From an uncultured Saprospiraceae bacterium (lineage in GTDB: Bacteria > Bacteroidota > Bacteroidia > Chitinophagales > Saprospiraceae), in the NCBI GenBank assembly GCA_937926205.1, contig CALEYL010000050.1:1-64000 (forward strand): a DNA stretch of 64,000 nt. Direction: 5' to 3'. Shown here in pieces: positions 8,301 through 16,087 of this stretch. How positions within the stretch are numbered: position 1 is the stretch's first letter; every line of letters begins with the position of its first letter. The notes beneath the pieces were generated by a model that searched no databases, had not been told where the DNA came from, and saw only the letters and a list, made by a program, of their open reading frames with translations. Made by a program: the position numbers and the translations under genes.

Positions 8301-10033
8301 GTGAAAGTAGTCGGTGCGCCCGCCCCAAAAGTGGCACTCAGGGTATGGTTGGCGCTGATGTTGGAAAAAGTATAAGTGCCCGGGGCGCCTACGGAGCCTC
8401 CGTCGACCAAAACGCTTTGCAAACTAAATGTGGCGTTTGGCGTAAAGGTGAACGTCTGGCTGGTTCCGCTTTTCATGCCTACTTCTATTGTATTACCGGT
8501 AGAAATATCACCGGGAGGCGACACTTTGCCATTTGCAGAACTGGTTACGGTAACCTTATAGCCGCCCAGAATATAGAGTTCAGAACCGGCGAGGGCCGTA
8601 TTAGCACCGAAAAGCATGTGGTTGGCATCCAATACTTCAAAACTGCCGGGGCTGGAGTCGCTGCCGCCAGGGTTGATGTTTTTTACGAGGACCGTATTTG
8701 CACTGGTGCCATCGGTGCGCCAGAGCTCCGATCCATTTGTTGAGTTGTCATCGGCAGAAAAGTAGACAAAGCCATTGAAGGCAGTAAATTCAAAAGCGTT
8801 TGAGTTTCCTGCTGAATTAATGTTTTTGAGCATAAAGGTGCCGCCGGAGGTGCCGTCGCTGACCCAGGGTTCGAAACCGTTGGTACCATCTGTTGCCGTG
8901 AAATACAATTTGTTGTTGTAGACATAAAAGTTGTTGGGACTTGAATTGACAGCTGCATCTAATCCGATCGTAGCCGGGTTGATTTCTTTAACTTTGGTGG
9001 TGTTGGCCGCCGTACCATCTGTGCGCCAGAGTTCGGCGTTGACATAGCCATTTTGTGGCGGATTTAAATTGAAATTTCCCGGGACATAAACATCTACTGC
9101 TACAAAATAAACATAACCATTCATGTAGATGGTGGGTACATCACCCAAAATGGAGCCTTGATTAAAACCAGGGTTAAAGACGTCTTTAATCATGACCGTA
9201 CCTGCTAGAGTGCCGTCTGTTTTCCAGGGCTCAACCCCTGTATTCCCTTGATTATCAGAGGTGAAAAACAAATATGAGCCCGCATTGACGTAATTACCCG
9301 GACCACCGCTTCCAAAGCTATAATTGTCCTTAAAAAGTACAGTTCCAACAGTGGTTCCATCCGTTCGCCAGAGCTCGTCGTTTTGACCGCCATTGGCGCC
9401 ATCGTTTCCTGTAAAATAGACAAAGCCGTTAAATTCTACAAATTCGGAAGTACCAAAGAGAACACCACCCTGGCCTGCAGTAGGGTTAATGTTTTTTAGC
9501 ATAAAGGTACCAGCTGTCGTGCCATCACTAACCCAGGGCTCGGTTCCGTTAGTACCATCGTCGCCACGAAAGTAAAGTTTGGAGCCAATAGCTGTAAGCT
9601 GCGATATAAAACTTGAGCTGCTGGTAGAAGGGTTGATATCCTTTACCAGTGTCGTACCACCGTTAGTACCATCCGTTCGCCATAAAGCGCCACCATTCGT
9701 ACCATCGTTGGCGGTAAAATAGACATGACCGCCCATCAACACAAAGTTATTTGGGTTGGAACTGTTGCTTCCGGGCCTGATGTCTTTGATCATACTGGTA
9801 CCGGCCAGGGTACCGTCGGTTTTCCATAGCTCATTGCCGTTCATACCGTCGCTGGCCCGGAATATGATGTTGGAGCCTAGTTTTGTCATATTACCGGGGC
9901 TGCTGCCGCCGGAACCAGGGTTGAAGTCGCCCAGAAGTCCTATATTGGGAAGTTGGGCAAATAGGAATAACGGAAAGAGGCCAGTCAAAAGAAACAGCCA
10001 GGGTTTCATTGAGTACTTCATAAGTAAACTCAT
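5306..10033 (-). CDS. Large secreted repeat protein with MopE-like repeats and T9SS type A sorting domain
   Basis: A 1575-residue multidomain surface or secreted protein of unknown role. The ATG at 10033 is preferred over a TTG at 10063; further ATGs at 10021 and 10009 are possible, since the signal peptide is MKPWLFLLTGLFPLFLFAQ. In order: about ten beta-propeller-like repeats with ELWRTDGTxxGTxxVKDINP; two InlB-B-like repeats (TVTSSANGKVSPPG, TINASAGTGGSISPSG); MopE/putative metal-binding repeats with DMDGDGFGNP, TDCNDN and ATEVCDGIDNNCNSMIDEG; a jelly-roll module resembling DUF1349 (WAGIIMRED, FRDIRTVAGG); and a C-terminal type A sorting domain (VYPNPGSGRFQVEL to IILSR). The Asp-rich repeats suggest calcium or other metal binding. 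Export would use the outer-membrane Sec then T9SS route, with removal of the C-terminal domain. Other structural roles are possible. Confidence 0.9.
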   Translation of the reverse strand: MSLLMKYSMKPWLFLLTGLFPLFLFAQLPNIGLLGDFNPGSGGSSPGNMTKLGSNIIFRASDGMNGNELWKTDGTLAGTSMIKDIRPGSNSSNPNNFVLMGGHVYFTANDGTNGGALWRTDGTNGGTTLVKDINPSTSSSSFISQLTAIGSKLYFRGDDGTNGTEPWVSDGTTAGTFMLKNINPTAGQGGVLFGTSEFVEFNGFVYFTGNDGANGGQNDELWRTDGTTVGTVLFKDNYSFGSGGPGNYVNAGSYLFFTSDNQGNTGVEPWKTDGTLAGTVMIKDVFNPGFNQGSILGDVPTIYMNGYVYFVAVDVYVPGNFNLNPPQNGYVNAELWRTDGTAANTTKVKEINPATIGLDAAVNSSPNNFYVYNNKLYFTATDGTNGFEPWVSDGTSGGTFMLKNINSAGNSNAFEFTAFNGFVYFSADDNSTNGSELWRTDGTSANTVLVKNINPGGSDSSPGSFEVLDANHMLFGANTALAGSELYILGGYKVTVTSSANGKVSPPGDISTGNTIEVGMKSGTSQTFTFTPNATFSLQSVLVDGGSVGAPGTYTFSNISANHTLSATFGAGAPTTFTINASAGTGGSISPSGAVSVASGGSQAFTITPNSGFCIQSVTVNGVNQGAISTYTFSNVTSNQTIAAAFSAATTYYRDMDGDGFGNPSNTTTSCSGTPSGYVANNTDCNDNNLLEQPGQVWYKDVDNDGYAETGTATITQCLRPVGYIAAAELISTIGDCNDNNAAIKPGATEVCDGIDNNCNSMIDEGVLTTYYRDMDMDGFGNPSVTQMACSQPTGYVANNTDCNDNSALEKPGQVWYKDTDGDNYAQTGAATITQCLRPSGYKAASELTSTTGDCNDSNAAINPGATEVCDGIDNNCNSMTDEGVLTTYYRDMDMDGSGNPAVTQMACSQPTGYVTNNTDCNDNNALEKPGQVWYKDTDGDGYAETSAATITQCLRPTGYKAASELTSTTGDCNDNNAAIKPGVAEVCDGIDNNCNSMIDEGVQTTYYRDMDMDGFGNPSVTQMACSQPTGYVTNNTDCNDNSALEKPGQVWYKDVDGDGYAETGAATLNQCLRPTGYKAASELTSTTGDCNDNNAAIKPGVAEVCDGIDNNCNSMIDEGVLLTFYRDMDMDGFGNPSVTQMACSAPGGYVANNTDCNDNDALEKPGQIWYKDTDNDGYSNGTSLTQCLRPMGYKVAAELTAISGDCDDSNPVLNPSTVWYKDTDNDNYSNGTTLTQCLQPMGYKLATALTATSGDCDDNDNTIYPGAPELCDGKDNNCNTETDENEAISGAWSANGVGSAGGSTSSGCSGGGGAGSTPVFNIGATGTSSSSVDNQQLIYRTLCGDGSITVHVSSIDPTGGWAGIIMREDLTTGSRKASLKKQSTSGVFRDIRTVAGGASSLTPVPFSNLHTWLRIVRTGNNFSLYTSTNGMTWGTPSNVTIAMPACIYIGMFAESINGATTTNAVFDQVMVTGSISSLVAAPVQGIQMAITPEAVKVYPNPGSGRFQVELHDFSGLPVSIKVTNSFGAVVLNKKVDEALETEFFDLSEFASGIYWLQIQAEGYLPQVQKIILSR
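6608..8023 (-). repeat. 354-bp tandem coding repeats, four near-identical copies
   Basis: The marker CATTTGGGTGAC recurs at 6608, 6962, 7316 and 7670, exactly 354 bases (118 codons) apart, and the intervening sequence is almost identical between copies. Each unit encodes one DMDMDGxGNP, one YKDxDGDxYA and one ATEVCDGIDNNCNS segment. More diverged, partly shortened copies flank the block (about 6250-6607 and 8024-8110). The high identity points to recent expansion or homogenisation. Confidence 0.9.
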
Positions 10034-10305
10034 TGTTGTTAGGTTAAAAAAATTCAAACCCAAATTGCGATGTGCCGGTCATATTCTGCAGTTAAACCAA
10101 TAGCAAGCAGAAGATACACTGACCATAACCATGCAATCCATATCAAAAATAAAGGGAGGAAGACAGTTGGTGTAATAGCGTTTTGTACGCAAGTCTAAAG
10201 AATATGTTCGATAATAAATACCCCATAATGATGGGGCACATAAAAAATAGGCATAATTGATTAAAATACAGGTTTTTAAAGATGTCTTTTTTTGCTGAGT
10301 TGGTC
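10034..10305. other. Noncoding gap between the T9SS gene and the NagB-like gene
   Basis: No supportable gene; the short open frames here are AT-rich and lack family features. It must hold the promoter of the large T9SS gene, but no clear TAnnTTTG element was found. Confidence 0.4.
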
Positions 10306-10346
10306 GAAAAAAGATCAGGCCATCGCTTAGTAAAAGCAATGGCCTG
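10306..10346 (-). terminator. Terminator of the NagB/PIG-L gene
   Basis: Stem CAGGCCATCGCTT (10316-10328) pairs with AAGCAATGGCCTG (10334-10346) with one mismatch, and the minus-strand side continues ATCTTTTTTCG. It lies about 75 bases past the stop of the minus-strand gene. Confidence 0.75.
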
Positions 10347-10422
10347 CAGGGGGATAAACAGTAATTGGTAAGTACATTGTTGTTAAAAACAGCGTACCTG
10401 ACCGTTTATTTCAAGTTGTCTA

Positions 10423-12342
10423 TTAAAATTTCCATCTCCGGAAAGCCTCCATCGCTTCATATTCGGCCAGTCCAAGGTTTCGATAAAGATGCGCGGTTTC
10501 CCGGTTGCGTTCTTCGGCGCGCTGCCAGAACTCGCGGTTGTCATCGCCGGGGAATGGCGGACGGTCTTTCTGGCTTTGGTGCATAAAAATGGCTTTCCGT
10601 TTCCGGTCCATTTCTTTTGGACTGATGGGAACTGCCATTTCAATTTCGTCAATCGCCCATTCGTGCCAGGCGCCGCGATACAGCCAAAGCCAGCAGTCTT
10701 TCATCCAGGATTCGCCCTGCAAGCGCCGGAAAGCTTCAAAAATAGCGTCGAGACAAACCCGATGGGTGCCATGCGGATCGGCCAGGTCGCCTGCTGCATA
10801 GACCTGATGCGGCTTCACTTTTACCAGCAAATCCATGATAAGTTGAATGTCTTCTTCGCCAAGCGGTTTTTTCCGGGTGCGTCCGGTTTCGTAAAACGGC
10901 ATGTCGAGGAAGTGAATGTGGTCGTCTTCCAGTCCGCAGAATCGGGCCCCGGCACGGGCTTCCCCTCTTCTTACCAGTCCTTTCATCTGGCGCACTTCGG
11001 CGATATCCGATTGGTCAGGTTGTTTTTCACCCAAAAATTTGATAACCTTTTTGCTGACCTTATACAATTTGTCGTTGGCAGGCTCTGTAAATTCCGTAAA
11101 CTCCTTCAGAAACTCTGCATAACGGAGGGCATCGTAGTCGTGCACGGCAATGTTTCCGGAGGTTTGGTAAGCAACGTGCACTTCGTGTTTTTGATCGACC
11201 AAACGCAGAAAGGTGCCTCCCATTGAAATGACATCGTCGTCGGGGTGCGGGCTGAAGATGATGCAGCGTTTTTTTGCCGGTTTGGCGCGCTCGGGGCGGT
11301 GCGTATCGTCGGCATTGGGTTTGCCGCCGGGCCAGCCGGTTATGGTGTGCTGCAGCCGGTTGAATATTTTAATGTTGATGTTGTAAGCGTCATCGTATTC
11401 GATGGTGAGGTCGCTGAGGTGGTTTTCACTGTAATCCTCATCCGTTAATTTGAGAATGGGCTTGCCCGTTTTTTTCGACAACCAGACGACGGCTTTGCAC
11501 ACCAGGTCTTCATTCCAGTTGCAAATGCCGACCAGCCAGGGCGTATTGATGCGCGACAACTCTGTAGCAGCGCCTTCATCCACATAGACTTTTATGTTGG
11601 GGTGTTTTTGAAGGTAGGTTGCGGGCACTGAAGAGCTGATCGGACCTTCCACCGCTTCTTTGACAATGGCCGCTTTGTGGCTGCCCCAGGCCATCAGGTA
11701 GATTGTTTTTGACTTCATGATGGTGGCAATACCCATCGTGATGGCACGGTAGGGCACGGCATCTTCATAGATAAAATCTTTGATGGCGTCGCGCCGGGTA
11801 AGGGTGTCCAGGCGCACCATCCGGGTTTCAGAATCTTCCCACGAACCCGGCTCGTTGAAGCCAATATGCCCGGTACGCCCGATGCCCAGCAACTGGATGT
11901 CGATGCCGCCGTGCTGTTCGATCAGTTTTTCGTAGTTCTTGCAGTAAGCCTCAACCTGATCCATCGAAATGACCCCGCTGGGAATATGGATATTTTCTTT
12001 CGGAACGTCGATGTGATCGAATAGATATTCGTTCATGAAGCGCACATAGCTCTGTTGCGCTCCCGGATCCATCGGGTAGTATTCATCAAGGTTAAAGGTA
12101 ACCACATTAAAAAAACTCAATTTTTCTTCTTTGTGGATGCGAACCAATTCTTCGTAGACCTTGATGGGGGAGGAGCCGGTTGCCAGGCCAAGGACGATCT
12201 TTTCCCCATCCTGCTGCTTTTGACGGATGGCCAGGGCAATAGAACGTGCAATGTGGATGGATGCCTCGCGCGAGTCGTCCCAGATTTTGACAGGAAGCTT
12301 TTCTAAAGACTTTAACTGATACTTTAAGAGGTGCGTACTCAT
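10423..12342 (-). CDS. NagB-like glucosamine-6-phosphate deaminase / PIG-L deacetylase fusion
   Basis: A 639-residue fusion. Residues about 1-320 match NagB: sugar-phosphate loop GLATGSSPI, NLDEYYPMD (Asp86 corresponds to E. coli Asp72) and GRTGHIGFNEPGS. Residues about 358-639 are a PIG-L/LmbE metal-dependent deacetylase (SPHPDDD at 364-370, DPHGTHR later). NagB normally converts glucosamine-6-phosphate to fructose-6-phosphate and ammonia. Oddly, the catalytic Asp in canonical NDGHIAFNEP is Thr157 here, so the ring-opening or isomerisation chemistry may differ; such fusions occur widely in Bacteroidota and are usually labelled deaminase-like. Cytoplasmic, no signal peptide. Its promoter overlaps an operator shared with the divergent LacI-type gene, so amino-sugar-type induction is a reasonable inference. 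Confidence 0.85.
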   Translation of the reverse strand: MSTHLLKYQLKSLEKLPVKIWDDSREASIHIARSIALAIRQKQQDGEKIVLGLATGSSPIKVYEELVRIHKEEKLSFFNVVTFNLDEYYPMDPGAQQSYVRFMNEYLFDHIDVPKENIHIPSGVISMDQVEAYCKNYEKLIEQHGGIDIQLLGIGRTGHIGFNEPGSWEDSETRMVRLDTLTRRDAIKDFIYEDAVPYRAITMGIATIMKSKTIYLMAWGSHKAAIVKEAVEGPISSSVPATYLQKHPNIKVYVDEGAATELSRINTPWLVGICNWNEDLVCKAVVWLSKKTGKPILKLTDEDYSENHLSDLTIEYDDAYNINIKIFNRLQHTITGWPGGKPNADDTHRPERAKPAKKRCIIFSPHPDDDVISMGGTFLRLVDQKHEVHVAYQTSGNIAVHDYDALRYAEFLKEFTEFTEPANDKLYKVSKKVIKFLGEKQPDQSDIAEVRQMKGLVRRGEARAGARFCGLEDDHIHFLDMPFYETGRTRKKPLGEEDIQLIMDLLVKVKPHQVYAAGDLADPHGTHRVCLDAIFEAFRRLQGESWMKDCWLWLYRGAWHEWAIDEIEMAVPISPKEMDRKRKAIFMHQSQKDRPPFPGDDNREFWQRAEERNRETAHLYRNLGLAEYEAMEAFRRWKF

Positions 12343-12377
12343 GACAATTGGATGTAACGTTATCGGGATATTTCGGA

Positions 12378-12385
12378 CAAAGTTA
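12378..12385 (-). promoter_or_regulatory. -7 promoter element for the NagB/PIG-L gene
   Basis: Minus-strand TAACTTTG matches TAnnTTTG exactly. The matching -33 region would fall at about 12405-12409, inside the first palindromic operator, so a bound regulator would block this promoter. Confidence 0.55.
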
Positions 12386-12403
12386 TGAAATATTTAAGAT
12401 GCT

Positions 12404-12415
12404 GTGTGCGCACAC
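12404..12415. promoter_or_regulatory. Operator 1 (palindrome) for the LacI-type regulator
   Basis: The perfect 12-bp palindrome GTGTGCGCACAC has the central CG typical of LacI-family operators. It lies between the two divergent genes and overlaps the -33 position of the NagB/PIG-L promoter. Confidence 0.6.
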
Positions 12416-12426
12416 GGTAATTTTTT

Positions 12427-12434
12427 TAATTTTG
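12427..12434 (+). promoter_or_regulatory. -7 promoter element for the LacI-type regulator
   Basis: TAATTTTG matches TAnnTTTG exactly; its last base is the first base of operator 2, and operator 1 falls where the -33 element would lie. This layout implies autoregulation. Confidence 0.5.
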
Positions 12435-12447
12435 TGTGTCCGCACAC
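12434..12447. promoter_or_regulatory. Operator 2 (palindrome with wider spacer)
   Basis: GTGTG and CACAC are repeated as in operator 1 but with a four-base centre (TCCG) in place of two. The flanking bases (TGTGTG before, CACACG after) are shared with operator 1. Confidence 0.5.
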
Positions 12448-12523
12448 GTTAAAATAAATATTGGTTGGCCGGAATTGTGTGCAAACACCGGATTCCGGCT
12501 CCGCCAAGCGCCAAAACAGGGGT

Positions 12524-13606
12524 ATGAAGAGGAATGTAACCATCAAAGACATTGCAGTAAAAGCAAATGTCTCAACCGGTACAGTAGATCGGGTGCTTCA
12601 CAATCGGGGGAATGTTGCGCCCGAAGTTCGGGAAAAAGTATTGCAGGTCATGGACGAACTGGGCTATGAACGCAACCTGCTTGCCAGCGCTTTAGCCAAT
12701 AAGCGGATATTCAACATCGCGTTGCTGCTGCCCGATTTTTCCAGAGATCCTTATTGGAAACAGCCATACTCCGGAGCGCAAAAGGCGTGGAAAGCCGTGA
12801 AGCATTATGGCATCGATGTTCAGACTTTTCTATTTGACTTATTCGACCCTGAACACTTTGTAGAAGTGGCGACGCAGGTAGTGGATTCGAAGCCCGACGG
12901 CCTGCTCTTTCCCCCCATTTTTTTAAAAGAGGGAAAATGGCTGCTGGACATTTGCAAGGAACAGCGTATTCCTGTTGTCATGATCAATACCAATATTGAA
13001 AACTCGAGTGCGCTGGGCTATATCGGACAGGATTCGTATCAAAGCGGCGTCCTGGCTGGCCGCCTGCTCAATTTTGCGCTGGAAGAAGGCGAAACAGCGA
13101 TGATCCTCAATCTTGAAAAAGGAGCGGCCAATGCCCAGCACCTGCTGGAGAAAGAACGGGGATTTCGTTTTTATTTCGAACACAAACAGCACAAACAAAT
13201 TCAGGTGCTGCGCTGTGATTTTGAAGCATTTGAAGACCGGGAAGCACTACGGACGTTTTTATACGCTCAGTTGGCAGCTTTTCCCAACCTCACCGGCATT
13301 TTTATCACCAATTCCCGTTCTTACCGGGTCGTAGAGGCGCTGGATGAAGCCACCGTCAGTAAAATCAGAATCGTCGGCTTCGACCTTTTACCCGAAAACC
13401 TGGATCAACTCTATGACAATAAGATCAATTTCCTCATCAATCAAAATCCGGTAGAGCAAGGCTATATCGGCATGATGAACCTGTTTAAATACATTTTTCT
13501 AAAACAGGAACCGGAGCCCATCCACTACCTGCCCCTCGACATCGTGGTGGCTGAAAATGTGCAGTATTATTTGAATAAGCAGGAGTTGTTGCAGTTGGTG
13601 GTGTAG
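12524..13606 (+). CDS. LacI-family transcriptional regulator
   Basis: A 360-residue DNA-binding regulator. The ATG at 12524 starts at the helix-turn-helix (VTIKDIAVKANVSTGTVDRVLHNRGNVAPEVREKV), with the family hinge near residue 50; a longer in-frame reading from 12461 would add 21 residues with no family match. Residues about 60-350 form a type-1 periplasmic-binding-protein fold (FNIALLLPDF, ALGYIGQDSYQSGVLAGRLL, GIFITNSRS, IVGFDLLPENL), the effector site, as in the AsnC-like sugar-binding LacI/PurR subgroup. It is transcribed divergently from the NagB/PIG-L gene, and both promoters overlap paired palindromes, so it probably controls that gene and itself. The ligand is unknown; an amino-sugar derivative is an inference from context. 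Confidence 0.88.
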   Translation: MKRNVTIKDIAVKANVSTGTVDRVLHNRGNVAPEVREKVLQVMDELGYERNLLASALANKRIFNIALLLPDFSRDPYWKQPYSGAQKAWKAVKHYGIDVQTFLFDLFDPEHFVEVATQVVDSKPDGLLFPPIFLKEGKWLLDICKEQRIPVVMINTNIENSSALGYIGQDSYQSGVLAGRLLNFALEEGETAMILNLEKGAANAQHLLEKERGFRFYFEHKQHKQIQVLRCDFEAFEDREALRTFLYAQLAAFPNLTGIFITNSRSYRVVEALDEATVSKIRIVGFDLLPENLDQLYDNKINFLINQNPVEQGYIGMMNLFKYIFLKQEPEPIHYLPLDIVVAENVQYYLNKQELLQLVV

Positions 13607-13668
13607 GGGTAACAGTACTCAGAAACCGTTGATGTGTTTTCCCGAACAGCCTTCGTCCGTCCTTCTCC

Positions 13669-15438
13669 TCAAAACGGATAAATCTTCGGAAGCAACAACA
13701 TCGCCAATATCCAGACCAGAATATTCAGCGGTGTTCCCACCAGCAAATAATCCCGGAATTTGTAATTGCCAGGGCCGTAAATCATGGTATTCGTCTGGTA
13801 GCCGATTGGCGTCATGAAACTCATGGAGGCGGCAAAGGCGACCGCCATCAGAAAAGGGCGGGAACTGACGTCCATTCCTTCTGCTGTGACAATGGCAATG
13901 GGCGCCAGCAGGGCAGCGGTGGCGTTGTTCGACATGAAGTTGGTGAGCAGGCTGGTGATGACAAAAAAGACAGAAAGTACGGCCAGGGGCCCATAACTGC
14001 CAATGGTGTCGTTGATGGTTTGTCCCAGCAGTTTGGCTGCTCCGGTTTTTTCCAGCGCCGCGCCCATAGACAGCACGCCAGCCAGCATAAAGATCACTTT
14101 CCATTCAATGGCTTTGTAAGCTTCTTCGGGTTTTACCAGACCCAGAATGATCAGCAGGATGATCCCGACGGCTGCGCTGAGCACAATAGGCATGTAGCCC
14201 AATGCGGCAACTGCCATGGTGGAAAAGACGATGGACAAAGTCGCAAAAACTTTCAGGTAATTGGTTTTTTTCTGCTCAAACTCGGACAGAATCAACAGGT
14301 TTTTGCTTTGGCGCAAAGCACGGATGACGTGTTTTTCAGACCGGATCAGCAGAATATCTCCGGATTTCAGGATCGTATGTGCAATTTTTTCGTGGATGAC
14401 ATCGCCGTGGCTGCGAATGGCCAGCACACTTGCCCCGCTGTAGGTCTGCTTGAATTGCAGTTCTGAAAGCGATTTGTCGATAAATTCAGAGTCCGGGGTG
14501 ACCAGCGTTTCATACAACGCGAGGTTTTTGGCCGTTTCACGTAGCGTATCGCCCTTCACCTGGATGCCTTCGCGCACGGCCAGTTGTTTGAGCCTGTCGA
14601 TATTGCAACGTACCTTCAGGCGGTCGCCTGGGCGCAACAGGGTGTAAAGCATGGGGTATTCAACGGAACCGTCTTCGCGGGTTACCCGAAGGATTTCGAT
14701 GTCTAAATCCTGGGTCAAGGGGCAGGTTTCAATGGTTTTTCCGGCAGATTTTGAATTGGGCAGCAGGATGATTTCGGCTAAGTACTTTCCCATTTCAAAA
14801 TCATCAGCGGGATCAATGTTCGCTTTCCGGCTGGGGATGATGAACTGGCCTACCACAACTATATATATGGTACCTGCTGCCAGAAAGAAAATGCCTGCCG
14901 GGGCCATTTCAAACATGCCAAAAGCAGGCAAGCCCTGTTTTTCAGCGATGCCGCTGACCAAAATATTGGTTGAAGTACCAATGAGGGTGCACAAGCCCCC
15001 AAGTAAAGCGCCGAAAGACAAAGGCATCAGGAGTTTCGAAGGGCTGACATTAGCGTCTTTAGCCACCTGAATAACGACCGGCATCAGCAACGCGACCACA
15101 GCCGTATCGTTGATAAAGGCCGACAAGCCGCCGGAAATCAGCATGATGAACAACAGGCAAATGGTGAAATTTCTGCGCCCGGCTCTCGTTAATATCCGGC
15201 TCACGGTATTCATAATGCCGCTCTTGAAAACAGCTGCACTGATGACAAACATCGCGCCGACTGTTAGCGTTGCAGGGTTGTTAAAGCCGGCAAAGCCTTC
15301 CTGGGGAGTGAGTATCCCTGCCGCCATCAAGGCAATCATGACCAGTATGGAAACGGTATCCACCGAAAACCGCTCCCAGATGAACAGGACAACGGCAATA
15401 AAGATGATGGAAAGGACGATGAAAATATCCGTAGTCAT
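13669..15438 (-). CDS. SLC13/DASS-family permease with two RCK_C domains
   Basis: A 589-residue inner-membrane transporter. About ten to twelve hydrophobic helices are split into two halves by a soluble central region (about 205-375) containing two TrkA-C/RCK_C-like segments (EYPMLYTLLRPGDRLKV and SHGDVIHEKIAHTILKSGDILLI). The DASS-type motif SNNATAALLAPIAI lies in the second half and NDTAVVALLMPVVI in the first; these paired Asn-rich hairpins form the Na+/anion site in the family. Bacterial members with RCK_C inserts are usually annotated as sulfate or dicarboxylate permeases; the substrate cannot be fixed from sequence. It converges with the LacI-type regulator with a 62-base gap. Confidence 0.85.
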   Translation of the reverse strand: MTTDIFIVLSIIFIAVVLFIWERFSVDTVSILVMIALMAAGILTPQEGFAGFNNPATLTVGAMFVISAAVFKSGIMNTVSRILTRAGRRNFTICLLFIMLISGGLSAFINDTAVVALLMPVVIQVAKDANVSPSKLLMPLSFGALLGGLCTLIGTSTNILVSGIAEKQGLPAFGMFEMAPAGIFFLAAGTIYIVVVGQFIIPSRKANIDPADDFEMGKYLAEIILLPNSKSAGKTIETCPLTQDLDIEILRVTREDGSVEYPMLYTLLRPGDRLKVRCNIDRLKQLAVREGIQVKGDTLRETAKNLALYETLVTPDSEFIDKSLSELQFKQTYSGASVLAIRSHGDVIHEKIAHTILKSGDILLIRSEKHVIRALRQSKNLLILSEFEQKKTNYLKVFATLSIVFSTMAVAALGYMPIVLSAAVGIILLIILGLVKPEEAYKAIEWKVIFMLAGVLSMGAALEKTGAAKLLGQTINDTIGSYGPLAVLSVFFVITSLLTNFMSNNATAALLAPIAIVTAEGMDVSSRPFLMAVAFAASMSFMTPIGYQTNTMIYGPGNYKFRDYLLVGTPLNILVWILAMLLLPKIYPF

Positions 15439-15525
15439 ACAAGGGCGGTTTTGGATTCGCCCAAAATACGGAGGAAATGATGATAATGAGCCCTTGTTTA
15501 AAAAAACAACAAATCTTCCCTCAGA

Positions 15526-15999
15526 TTATTTTCGCTTTTTTCCCGAATCTTCAATCAGCAGCGAAAAATCATTCAGCCCTTTAAGGGTATCCTGGCGCAT
15601 AAACTGTTCTACAACAATGGTATAATGGCCAGTCTGATTGAAATAAAGACCTTCCTGTATGGGTAATTCTATTTGGCAGTTTTTGCTGTTGCAATCGCCC
15701 GACCACAAGCCAAGCTTGTCGGTCAGTTCCAGAGATACCATCTTGGTGAGGCGCTGACCGTCCGGCATGATGGTGTGAATGCGGGTGTAAAGGTTCTGAT
15801 AGCCATAATCGACGCTGTGGGAAAGCTTAGCAATCAGGTTGTAAATGCGGAGGGTGTCTTCAACTTCGAACTCAAAACGCATGGAATCGGCGTATGACCA
15901 TTGCGTTTCAGGAAAATCGTGTTTGTCTTTCAATAAATAGTCCGGTCCGCAGCCGTAGAGCAGGGTGGCAGCAAAGACTGCAAAGAGGAATTTATTCAT
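15526..15999 (-). CDS. gldH: Gliding motility lipoprotein GldH
   Basis: A 157-residue lipoprotein required for gliding in flavobacteria and part of the gliding/T9SS-associated set. The ATG at 15999 begins a lipoprotein signal (MNKFLFAVFAATLLYGC; lipobox LYGC, Cys17); an upstream in-frame start at 16086 would add 29 residues before it and is rejected. The body shows the family pattern: W-S-Y-x-D-S-M-R-F-E-F-E-V-x-D-T, Y-x-Y-x-N-L-Y, L-G-x-W-S-G-D and a C-terminal MRQDTLKGLNDFSLLIE. Its presence, with PorX and the sorting-domain proteins, supports a gliding, T9SS-bearing host. It lies between the permease and dnaJ on the same strand. Confidence 0.87.
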   Translation of the reverse strand: MNKFLFAVFAATLLYGCGPDYLLKDKHDFPETQWSYADSMRFEFEVEDTLRIYNLIAKLSHSVDYGYQNLYTRIHTIMPDGQRLTKMVSLELTDKLGLWSGDCNSKNCQIELPIQEGLYFNQTGHYTIVVEQFMRQDTLKGLNDFSLLIEDSGKKRK

Positions 16000-16087
16000 T
16001 GGAAGGATTTTTGATTTTGTGAAAGCGCAAGGAGCAATATGGCAAAACCTGTGCCGCTCAGCGGGACAGGTTTCGCTCCTTGCCAAT

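Noticed and set aside
10064..10422. Possible small gene in the AT-rich gap before the NagB/PIG-L gene.
   Set aside because: The only frame crosses the terminator hairpin and has no recognisable features.
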